Assembly: GCA_018398805.1 (NCBI GenBank)
Contig: JAGFBZ010002117.1
Coordinates: 110,001 to 174,000 of the forward strand
Source of the DNA: Hirundichthys speculiger
Lineage: Eukaryota; Chordata; Actinopteri; Beloniformes; Exocoetidae
Length of the DNA stretch: 64,000 nucleotides
Direction of reading: 5' to 3'
Of the stretch, positions 12,830 to 25,000 are shown piece by piece. Position 1 is the stretch's first letter; each line of letters opens with the position of its first letter. A program made the translations under genes and the position numbers. The notes below the pieces were generated by a model. That model had not been told where the DNA came from, searched no databases, and worked only from the letters and a program-made list of their open reading frames with translations.

Positions 12830-13151
12830 TCACACCTGCTGGGGCTTCGGCGGCTTCTCCTTGGCGTTCCTTGTGTTCCTGCCGTCCACGCTTCCCCCCC
12901 GCAGCTGAGGAGGAGGAGGTCTGAGCAGGCCCTGCACGAGCGAAGGCGGGGGCGCCTGCGGGGACGACACAGTCCGGTGGTTGTGGGCGGGGGGCGTCAG
13001 GGCCGACGGGTGGTAGAAGTGCCCGATCGCCTCGCTGTAGGTCGGGGGGGCTCCTTCCACGCGAGAGCCGCGCTTCTGCTGCCGGGACGACGCCTCCTGG
13101 GCCTCCAGCACGCTGACGCCCGAGTGGACGCTCGGGGGAGGGGCCTGCAGG
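12830..13151 (-). CDS. pmepa1: pmepa1 coding exon 5 (second PPxY, stop codon)
   Basis: Encodes residues 216 (split Ser) to 322 and TGA. The acceptor is TTGTTCTGCTCTCAG. It contains [15 protein letters not shown], then [16 protein letters not shown] with the second PPxY motif (PPTY), and ends [17 protein letters not shown]. The region between PPTY and the end is Pro-rich. The usual mammalian ending (about KEKDKQKGHPL, from memory) is not preserved apart from a short Lys-rich echo. The frame is fixed by the phase of exon 4. Confidence 0.9.
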
Positions 13152-15174
13152 CTGAGAGCAGAACAACGAGGACAGGTGAGAGACGACCTGGTTAAAACCA
13201 ACTCATTGACTAGAACTAATCTGACACCGACTACCGTATTTTCCGGACTATAAGCCGCTACTTTTGTCCCACGCTTTAAACCATGAGGTTTATACAGAGA
13301 TGCAGCTTTTCTATGAATTTTTCTTCAGCCCTCAGGGGGCGCTCTAGCAGGAAGTACAAAAACAAAAAAACAAACCAAGTAGTTAAAGGCTATTCTGTTT
13401 TTGTTCAGTAGCCTATGTTGGCTATGCTACTCTACATTCATTTTGTGAGCATCAATACCTATTATTATTATTATTATTATTATTATTGGACAAACTGATT
13501 AGTCCAGGTGTGTCTGACCGTTGTAGCTACTCAGACACACCTGGATTTATCAGTTTGTCCAGTCAGTTTGTTGGTTCCCCAGTGGATTTCAGGGTTCTGA
13601 GCAGACCTGCCGCAGAGGTAAGGTTTTAATCACAGATGCGGACCAGACGCAGCGTGGAGCCAGCAGGTCAGTGATCCGGCTCCAAAGCAGATCAGGCACT
13701 GAGTGCAAGTGGACCCTGATACGGGTCCATTTCGCGGGTCCGTTCCGGATGTCTTTGCTGTGTGGGGGGGTTTCAGTACACAGGAGGAGGAAAAATAAAG
13801 CAACTTGGTTTTAGTGTACAGGAGGAAAATTAATAAAACCATCAATGACTTTTCTGTTTTGTTTGATCAGAACTTTTACCGCCGTGTTACAGGTTCTGTT
13901 CAGAAACAATCAGTTCAGGTATGTGAATAAACACTTATGGTACAAAATCTTTCTATGTAAATGTCTTATTTCTCAGCCTGGATACCAGCGGCTTATAGTC
14001 CGACAAAATATATATTTTGTTTATATTTTAATGGGTGCAGCTTATATTCAGGTGCGCTTTATAGTCCAGAAAATACTGTAGATCTGCAAATGCATTTTTT
14101 TTTATCTGCTAAAACTCCCCGTTGCTGGAGGTTCTCTTTAACTGAATAAGATGCATTTTCCAGTAGAAGAAAATCTTCTTCCCTCTGAACTGGACAGTCT
14201 TGTGACTGCAGAAAGAGTTTATGAGAAGGAAATACAAGCGTCACTGCATTTACACAGAGCAAACGGTTGTTTTCTTCCAGTTAGAGCGATGCTACGAGCT
14301 GATGCTTCCATAAACGATCAGCTGACTCCACGTGACGTCTGAGAGCGGTCATGTGGCCGCTCCTCGTTTTTCTCTTCACCTGCTCAAAGGCAGTGTTGTA
14401 CCTGAATGCGTTCATTGAACCAAAGTTGAGGAACCGATTTACTCCAGTGTGTGCGCTTTGTTTACGTTGCCGCGTGCCTCCAAGATGGCGACTTCCGGTT
14501 GGATGACGCGCTGATGACGCGCCGTGAAAACCCTCTATATGGGCAGTGGCAATCATTTTGACAAATAATTGCTCGCAGCAACATTAAAAAAGAATTTAAA
14601 AAAAGAACCAAAAATGAACTATTTAGTTCATTTTTGAAACTGAACTAGTTCATTTTAATTTCTGGGAACTATGAACTGAACTAGATTGTGTAGAAAGTGA
14701 ACTTGCCCAACGCTGCTCAGAGGTTCGGTTCGCCTCTTTTTCTCTGCATGTGTAACGGCTGTTACCTGGCCTGCAGGCAGGAGTTGGACGGGTCCAGGGG
14801 GTGGGAGTCGAACACCGTCCGGTTGGGCGGCGCCCGCACCGACTCGCGGTTCAGCTCCATCTGCTGCTCGGGGTCCCGGAGCTGCAGCGTGCAGGGGCCC
14901 TGGTACGGCGGGGGCTCCTCGCCGTCCGAGAGGGAGATGGTCGGAGGGAGGTCGATGAGGCTCTGGGGCAGGTAGGGGTACGTCGGCTGGAACCGGCTCG
15001 GGGCGTACGTGTGCTGGAAGCGCTGGGACGGGAGCGGAGGCTGCGGGTCCCGCTGCAGGTAGGACGGGACCCCTCGGTCTGGCGGTCGCGGGTTGTACGC
15101 CTGCTGCTGTCGGGGAGATGACATTGAACTGCTGCTGCACCGCTGACAGTTAAACTAGAGAGGTTCATCTATCT

Positions 15175-15215
<41 letters not shown>

Positions 15216-18200
15216 ACCTCATTCAGACCCGTGCTGGTCCCGGGACTCTCAGAGGACCACATCCCTGCCTCCTGTGCGAGAGAAAGAAACTGTCAGCGAA
15301 TAAACCAAAACAATCGCTTTCGAACAGATCATAAAAACTTCATTTCTGTTGAGAACAGCTTTAGTTTGTAACTGACAGTTTTATGTCCAGCTGTGGGGTT
15401 TTTTTTGTTTTTGATGCATGAAAACTACAAACTTACTGGTTCTGGTTCAACCATCTAAAAAGACATGAACGATAGAAAAAATATATAAGAGAACAAGCTG
15501 GACAGTTTGTATCTGTCTTATATTTTTTGTATGTTGTGCTTTAGCCTGGATAATGAAAAAAAAGAAATGCATTTTTAAATTAAATTAAATTAAATTAAAA
15601 TAAATTAAATTACAAAACAAATACATTAAATAAAATAATAAAAAATACAATTAAAATAAAATAAATAAACATTAAATTAAATTAAAATAAAATAAAATAC
15701 AAACACATACATTAAATAAAAAAAATACAATTAAAATAAAATAAATAAACATTAAATTAAATTAGAATAAAATAAAATAAAATACAAACAAATACATTAA
15801 ATAAAATAATGAAAAATACAATTAAAATAAAATAAATAAACATTAAATTAAATTTAAATAAAACAAATTACAAACAAATACATTAAATTAAATAATAAAA
15901 AAATACAATTAAAATAAAATAAACATTAAAGTAAATACATTTTAAAAATATGAAAAAAATGAATCTAAATATATATCTTGCTGCATGGACAGATATTTTA
16001 CTAGAATTAAATAACTTTCCCCAAGAATCTGGCATCTTTTTTTTTTTCTTATTTTTTCTTTTTAGTTTTTGCAGAGCAGAAATGAGTAAATAAACTCATA
16101 AATTAAAAGTGGATATTACTTTACGTTAACAGAGTATGTTACTGTGGTTGCGTGGAAAGAAAACTTCTATTGTGACAGACACATGCTGATGCTTGTTTTA
16201 GCAGCAAATTAATAAATGTTAGATCCCCTGGCTAATTCAGGCATAAAAGACCCAACTATGCATCCTTTTAATAACTACAGATTATTCCATGTTTGTCCAC
16301 CAGAGGGCTCAGTCGGCGCAGGTTAATTTGTTCATTTATGTCGTTATAAAATGCTGTCTCTGTGTGTGAAACATGCGTTTCCCACAGTGTCTGGTTCATG
16401 CTGCAGTTAAAAATCCATCTCTGAATGACAACAACTGAACCTGGAAAGATTTCAGCAACAGATGTGAAACTGATCAGAGGTCAGCGGTGCGTCGGCACCT
16501 TTAGTGGGTTTTCTTTTTTCCTCTTTCCCGTCTCCACAGCAGCAGCTTCCCGCCTGCATGTGTGTCAGTGTGTCTGACTGCTAATCTCTAATGAACTAGG
16601 ACGCCGTGACTCCCCTGAGCTCATCAGAGGACCTTCACGTCTGTGTGTCTTATGCTTCATCCCTTACTCATGTCTTAGTTGCAGACTGGGGCCACATGCG
16701 CAGACATACCATGATTCAGTAGCAGGTGATTCAGGACGCAAGAGTGAAGTCATATGTTTGGAGAAGCCTCAGGTGGAAGTCACTGGAAATAGATGGCGCG
16801 AGACGGCGAGGGCCCCAACGCAGAGATGAGTCAGGGTGATAGCGTTAGCCTGCAAAGGTGTTTAATCACGGCTGCGGCATGCTGACAGACAACTCGGACT
16901 TTCTTCTCGTTCTTTTATCAGGACCTGTCCTCGCTCTGACTAATTCGCTCAAACGACTGCTCACTTCCTCGGCCCGGTCCACCTCCAGCTCTGATCGTTA
17001 GATAAGTGCACCCCGGATGTCCTCAAAGGTGTTTAAAGGGGACGTTTTTGATTCAGTCGTTCTGGGCGGCCACCCGGCTCCACCCAACTTCAGGTCCTGT
17101 CATCTCCCTTCCTCCGACCTGGCATGAGCCCATAACGCCAGTTTCAAAGGATGCACGCCCAGCGTAGGGGAGGGGTGGAGGTGAGCCGAGTCTCCGACTA
17201 CCAGCTGCTGTGGACGCAGCTGTAAAAGCGAGCTGTTGTACCGTATCTCTGACCAAAACACGTCACAGACTTCAGGAAATTGTGTCACAGTTTTCCAAGA
17301 AGCTAATTATGTCACTACTTGAGGCAGGGCAACATTATCACCCTTCTCCATCTTTTCCACGACCGCAGGACGTCTTCAGCCACGGACGGTCATGAACGAG
17401 GAGCTCCTCATCCATCCGTCCATCAGCTGGACCTACTTTTTTAACGGGGCTTCTCTGGAGCCTAACCCTAACCCTAACCCTAACCCGGGGCCTCTAACCC
17501 TAACCCTAACCCGGGGCTTCTAACCCTAACCCTAACACAGGGCAACACTGCTGGTGCTGTCTGGGCATTTTAAGGGTGACTGACACACACTTCTGCTTCT
17601 CTAATTCTGGGATAAACTAGTCGTGTTGCAACCTTTTAACTGACTGTGGTTAAACTCGACAGCGGCTTGCGCGACGTGTGGTGTCGCAACACAAACCGCC
17701 GCCGGGCGGCCGAAGGGGAACCGCGCCGGTTTTTGGGAAAACTTGGCCTCCAACAGCTAACGGAGCCACGTTGCAGATGTACCTGCGTCTCAGATGGAGA
17801 ACTGCAGGTGCTGATCTGTCAGTCCTACTCTTACCTGTCATTGATTTGCATCAGGGAGTTTAGAAAACAGGTCATATGTTTCACACGTCTCTGTAAAATC
17901 AGCCTCCATAAGTCATTTATTTAATTCTTAATACATGAGATGTCTACTTTGACTGTTACTGGATCCATAAAGTCACTTTCTAAGTGAAGAAACAAGCCGG
18001 CGTTGATCTTTCTGTCTCATTTAAAGTCCTCTAGGGGTGCACGATAACTATCGGGCCGATAACAGGAAATTATAACGTCATCCTGATAACTCCGATATCA
18101 TAGCCCAGATAACATATATATTTTTGTCAACGCGGCAGTGCTTCGCTTCCTCTGAGCCTTGAATGACTGGCAGTGAATGTTATGTTCAAATGACATCGGC

Positions 18201-21200
18201 ATAATCAGAAAAACGATTACTCAATAAGAAAAAATCAAGAATACCCCCTCATGCCAGAAAACAACTCGTTAACTCAGTCATCATTTTAGTAGTTGCTAAC
18301 TTGAATTGATATTTGCAGTATTGTCCCACATGTTACACATAAAAAAAGAAAAAAATAGAAAAGGCTGAAAGAACAACTAGAAAACGAGGGAACGTGGGAA
18401 TTTACATTACACCTTGAATGCAGCCTGCAGCACAGCGCTGATCACAACAAACATGGCGGCGTGGAACTTTGTTAAAGTTTCAGAAGAAGATAGTTTGGTG
18501 GTTATTTGTGACGAATCCTCCGAGTGAATTCTACGAGGAGGGAAGCACAAGCTTTAATACGTAAAACCTGATCAGCCACCTACAACATAACAATCACTTC
18601 CATGGAGTTTTGAAATCACGCTAATCTGAGCTAATGCTAACGTGCGCAAGCCAGCAGCAGTCTCCCCTCCCCTCATTCCTCTCATCTAAAGCTTCCATGA
18701 GATTAAAAAAAAAAAAAAAAAAAAACTACTGAACCTCATTTACTTTAATTAAAGGTATTAATTTTAAATGGAACCACAAGCCAAAATCCTTTAAATGTTA
18801 ATCTTTTTCAGTTAGTAATTCTGATGCATGTATTTCCATCAGTTCAAGGAGCCTTTATTTTTTATATCAGTCAGTAATGAACCTTATTTAAGTTAATGTG
18901 AGATATCAAATAGGTTTGTTTGATAGCTTTACGAAAATGTTTGAGAGGCTTGACAGTAGTTTTTCATTGGAAAAAATAAATATCTGTTCATTTAAAAAGT
19001 CAAAACTATTTTTGATTTTGTTCATAGTATTGATGTAATGATCTTAGGTATATGTGTGTGTTATTGGTTATCGGTATCGGCCTTTAGGAGCTGAAAGTTA
19101 CCGGTTATCGGTATCGGTCTTAAAAAACAGTTATCGTGCATCCCTAAAGTCCTCGCTTCCTTCTCGCTGGACGGAGCAGAAACTCCCGCTCCTGACCGGA
19201 TATGAGAGCGATGTGGGCGGAATCCAGGTGTTGGCGTGAGGTTTGACTTACGTTGGCCAGCGGCAGGTGTCTCCTGCGGGTGGAGGCGTGTCTGGAGAGG
19301 AGGGAGCGCGCTGACAGGCGGTAGTGGTTCAGCAGGCAGGTGATGACCACCACCATGACCATCATGACCACCACGATCACCAAGATCTGGACGAACTCCA
19401 GCTGGGCTGCAGCGCACACACAGAAAAAAAACAAGGATGGAGTCATTATCAATAACAACCGTCATTAACGCTGACTTTAAGAGCATTACACGAGAATTAA
19501 ACTGAGAGAGAGAAAGTTATTCTGGAGACAAACGAGGACCTTGTCCTCGTCTTTGATGCACTGACTTCTGGAAACAAAGACACATTTTGCAGGTGAAAGA
19601 GGAGCAGACGGTGTTCAGACAGGAAACATAAAACCCTTCCAGCTGCCGTCCTTTCTTTCCTGAAGGAAAACGCTGCCAAGATGGGAAAACATGCCAACGA
19701 AACCGCATCTCGTCTCATTTCTCCAGACAGTCTTCCCGTGCAGACGCAAACCTGGGTTTTAAATGTTAGTTACGTAAAAACTGCCTCGTCTGTGCCTCCT
19801 GTTCATTTATTCATTCAGGAAGGAGCTGCCAACACAAGTGACTCTCTTCAAGCTCATCCTCAGGTTCACGAAACCCTAAAGAGCATCCAGCGAGCGTTTT
19901 TGTTCATGTTAACGTGCGGCAGAACCATGGAGAACCGTCGCAGCTCAGCTCAGTCCAGGAAAGATCTGGACCCGGTTTGGTATCTGCCCTTCATTCAGCC
20001 AGGACAAGAAAAGAAAAAAAAAACAACGAAAGACAACAAAATGTTTTCTACGACAGAGTATTAGGGCCACACTGAGAAAAACATTGTGGGCAAGGTTTTT
20101 TTTTTTATTCTTCACTTATGAGAAGAATGTCGAAATATTGAGAATAAAGTTGAAATGCAGTTTCCAGAATAAAGTCGAAATGTCGAGAATAAAGTCGAAA
20201 TGCAGTTTCCAGAATAAAGTCGAAATACTGAGAATAAAGTTGAAATGCAGTTTCCAGAATAAAGTCGAAATGCAGTTTCAAGAATAAAGTCGAAATGTCG
20301 AGAATAAAATTGAAATGCAGTTTCCAGAATTCCAGAATCGGTGTAGTTTCTTTTTCTGAATAGGCGCAATTTCTGATACAATCTCTTCAAAGTACTAATA
20401 CTTATTATAATACTGTGTCTATGTGATAAAAGCACATAGACACAGACATTATGTTGGTTGAGTAAAGCTGGTTTGAATAAATCTTTGAGACAACTTTATT
20501 CTGGAAACTGCATTTTGACTTTATTCCCGACATTTCGACTTTCTGCTCGTAAGTGAGGAATGAAAAAAAAAAAAAAATCATTGCCCACATTTTTGCCCCG
20601 TCATAGTTTTTTTTTTTTTTATAAATAAATAAATATAGTTATTTGGACTGTTGATGTGATATAAAAAGACAACAGGAGGAAAGAAAAGATTCTTAAAGAG
20701 AGCTGTATAAAGAGGGGATTTATTTTAAAGAAATACTCCCCCCTCTCAAAAAAAAAAAAAAATCCATGTTAGACAATCTATTGTGACTTAAAGATTTACA
20801 TGACTAAAGTGTCTGTTGTGACTGAAACAGTAAAGAGAAAAGTTTTCAGACACGCAGAGGTCAGAGTGTCAGACGCACACATGCAGGACAGACAGGGTTA
20901 GCTTTGTTTGGAGGCAGTCTGCTCAAAGCACCAACTGCTGCCCCCCCCCCCCCCACCACCACCACCCCCACCCCCACCACCCCACCCTAAACCCCCCCAC
21001 CACACAGGGAGCAGCCAGAGGTCAGGGCCAAGTCAGACAGAGCAACAAAAAGTAACCTGCAGTTGGACGACTAACACACACACGCACACACACACATGCA
21101 CTGGTTTCCAGACAGTTCGCACCAGTTCTCACGGTGCTAACGTGTTCGTCTCATCATACAGGACGCGGTCAGGTGACTCCCACAACTCATTTCCTGAACC

Positions 21201-22062
21201 CGGACGTTTAACCGGGAAGAACCGACCCAGTCTGACCGCCGAACAACACAGCCGAGACCGGCCACCGCCGGGCTTTTACCCGACACCGGGTCTGGACTGA
21301 AACGGTCCACGAAGCCTGACGGATCTGGCTGCAGATCGTCCACTTTCTCCTCACTGCTATTAAACGATCAGAGGCAGCAGCCGTCACACTTTCACCGAGC
21401 TGCAGCGCTTCAGAATCAACCTGAAAGTAGGGTTGGGCTGCGTTTGGATTTTAACGATTCTGATTCCAATTCTTTGATGTGTAGGTCAACAGATCGCGAC
21501 TTATCTTTGCTTTTTCATAAAAAAAAAAACTGAGAAGGGAAGGAGCCTTTTCACCACATCGGCTGTTACTTTTCTGTGGCACTCGTGTGTTTGCTCCACT
21601 GTCATTTTACCCCTCAGCCAACGTGAATGGGGGGGTCACGTTGTTTGTTCGGTTGGGAAAAGGAATAAAAATGTCTCCTCCAAACGTTCTGAACACCTCG
21701 AGTCACTGTTGCAGGTCCCCAGCAGCAATATTTCACCATGGAGTTATTATAGTATAATATTAACACTGATGATACACATCGGAAAAATAGTGAATTAACA
21801 CAGTCCTTAACGGAGGAGCAGAAAGATTGTCCGACCTAGCAACAGTAACTAGGAAGGGGGAGGTGCTTACTGAAAGGTCAATTAAATACGGTACACTCCT
21901 TTATTTTTCTGGTGCCATGCAGGTGGAGGTGTTTTGCCATATTAATGTGGCAGTAACACACTTCCCGCAGGTGTTTCACTGCGCCAGCTAGCCGTCATTT
22001 CTCAGACTGAAATGCAGCCAAACTCGAGAGTGGCATCTCTTGGGATCCATGTTGTGGCAATA

Positions 22063-22093
<31 letters not shown>

Positions 22094-25000
22094 TTTAGGA
22101 ACCGAAAAAAGGAATCAAAATTCAAAAATCTTCTAAATGATTCCAGAACCGGACATCAGGAACCGACTCCTACTCGTTTTTCGGTGCCCAACCCTACCTG
22201 AAAAGTTTACGCACTCGGGCTCTAAAAGTGGCCGATGACATTTCTGGGAACATAAGTGGTGCCGCTGAAACGCACCAGTCTCCTGGGACAAAACGGGACC
22301 TCCAACTGGTCCTTCTGGGTCCACTGGGATGTGGACCGTGAAAACCTCCAGCTGAAAGCGTTAACGCATCGCTCGGTAAATGACTCCCAGCCTGAGCGGT
22401 GGAGGATTTCATTGCGACGTGACAATGAACTTCCCCGCAGCAGCTCGATGGAGAGCATGGGCGACAGCGTCGCAGCTGAGGGGCAGGAGCGCAGACGTGG
22501 GGGCCCGGGAGCGCAGACGTGGGGGCCCGGGAGCGCAGACGTGGGGGCCCGGGAGCGCAGACGTGGGGGCCCGGGAGCGTTCCCGCGGGTCGAAACTCAC
22601 CGCACAGTTGCGTCTGAATACAGCCGTCGTGGCTGTGGCTCCCTGACGGAGGCTGCATGGTCTCCTCATAGGACGAGATCTCTGCCCGGACCGAGGCTTT
22701 TCCTTTTGAAACTCTTGAATCCCGGTGATCAGGACCCAAAGATCTCTCTCTAAGACACAGGTGAAGGACTTAAAACTAAAAAAAAAAGTAAAAGAAAAAG
22801 GAAACCAGACCAAACTACATGTCCCAAGAATGCTCCAACATCGTGTGTGCGTCCTCACCGGCGGATACGCACACTATGAGCCTCGACCGAGCTTTGTCTG
22901 CAACTTTTTCTCACACACATTCCCACAGTATCCACACACACACACATGCTGAGCAAACAGCTGACTGGACCCTCCTGCCCCCCCCCCCCCCCCCCCCCCC
23001 CCCACCCAACAGCCCTGAACAAAAGGGGTCAATGTGAGGGAGGAGGAGAGAGAAAGGGACAGAGCGATGGGGGAGGGCGGTGGGAGAGTTAGGGAGAGAC
23101 AGATGGGTCAAAGGGATGGACGGAATAATGATGAGAAGGAGGCAGGGAGTTGGGGGGGAGTTGGGGGGCGCTCACTGGGACGTAAACCCGGAGGCCTTCA
23201 AGCGTGGCGCACAAACGGTTAAAACTGGGTGAAACATGAAACTTGGAGGTTGTTTCACCACCAGAAGGAAACGCGTCGGGTGCGACAGGGATGATTAGTG
23301 ATTGATTAACAAGCCTACTGGACTAACTAGTGGTTCTAGCAGAGATCCAGGATCTTACAACCCTGCTGGTTCCTCTGGTTATGGACCTCAGCTGTACAGC
23401 TGACCACAGTACAGAAGTACAGAGCTGACGGAGCTAAATAGCTCCAGCTCCATCAGCTCTGTTTACCGCCGCTTCATCCGCTCAACAATGGCGACGGAGA
23501 GAGCCGCGGTGCACGAGCCCGGATCGGGGATCGAGCCCTCACATAATCCCGGTTTCTGCCTCGACAAGCTCCGTTAGCGCGTCGAATACCTGGTGGCTTT
23601 TTTTTTTTTTGTTCTTAACAGTAGGTATTATCTAGGGCTGTAGCGATACACTAATCTCACGATACGATACACGATACTCGGCTCACAATACGATATATAT
23701 CGATATTCGTCTTAAGATACATTTACATCATTTTCTGAAAGATTTTAACGGGACAAAGTGATTTTGGTGACATCTTGTGAGTGTTCCAATGACTTTGTTT
23801 CAATTAATTTAACTGAAAGGTAGGTGACCACAGACAGTGTCGCAGAGAGGAGAGAAAGGAGGCCTCTGATTGGTCAATTCTACATCCGCATAGAAAAATG
23901 CGCGTCATCAAGGAAATGAAGAAGTACCCACATCTGTACGATTCTGGTTCTTCACACTACAAAGACAGCACATATTCTAGTAATACATGGAGGGAGATAG
24001 CGATGAATGTGGGTCTGGATACGGCCGAGACGGTGAGGAAGTGGAAAAATGCAAGAGATAAGTTTAGTAAGTTTAGCTACTTTGTGATTGTCCCTTTTCC
24101 GTTGTGGCGTGGAATAATATAGCAGAGACCGAGCTTCAAAATTGAGCTAAATCAAAAGTAACTGCTGCATACCGGTGACAAGATAACTGTGACACGTTGC
24201 CGTGAGAGTAAACACAGCCCTTAAAGCCGGCGTTTTCCACCACTGAATACGGTCTCAAATCCTGACAAATAAAGTAGCAATGGACACCGTAATTTTCTGC
24301 GACCTCGGTGAAGTAGATGGAAACTGCCATCATTGTGCTAGCTCTCAGTTAGCATTAGCTTGTCCGGGTGGTGACGTTTCAGGTGGGCTCGCAGGTTGGT
24401 GGTATTTCCAGAGTACTTCACGTTTGTGTGACACAGCTTGCAAACCACCATACTTTTGTCTAAATCTTTGCTTTCCTTTTTCTTTTTAAAACCGAACTGC
24501 TCCCACACATCTGCTTTTAAGCACGCAGGCGCTGGGTTTATACTCGCCGCCATCCTCCTGACTGGCTCAGCTGTAGCTGGAAGAGGAAGAAGCTGCTTCT
24601 GGATAACCTGTTAGAGATGCTCTACAGCGACACTAGTGGCTGGAGGACTTAATGGCTCTTCCTGCACTTTGCAGAAATTCAAGCTCTGATTTGGGAAAGT
24701 GACGGGACAGAAGCACTTCTGAAGCTTTGTGCATGTATTTTTTTTGGCCGCGGCCGATTTTGCCGTGAGACTGAGAAAGGAAAGAAATGTGGGAGTTTGG
24801 CAGCGGCCGACAGAACAAGCTGTGCGGAGGCATCGGACCAACTCACTCACACAGATGGTCAGACTGGAGCTGCAGTATGTTCAAGCGTCTCTTCGGCAAA
24901 CGCCGCCTCCAACATGCGACGGTTGACGAACGACGACTCGGGTCTGTTTATGTTCGCGGTTGTTCGGTTGCCTCGGCGCGTCTCTTCGTTTCCTCCCTCC

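Noticed and set aside
12386..13195. Several 76-132 codon ORFs on both strands around pmepa1 exon 5
   Set aside because: GC-rich shadow frames. Only the frame ending in TGA at 12,830 carries the PPTY motif and fits the splice phase.
14655..15168. 105-161 codon ORFs overlapping pmepa1 exon 4 in other frames
   Set aside because: Shadows of the exon 4 frame that carries PPPY and PPNR.
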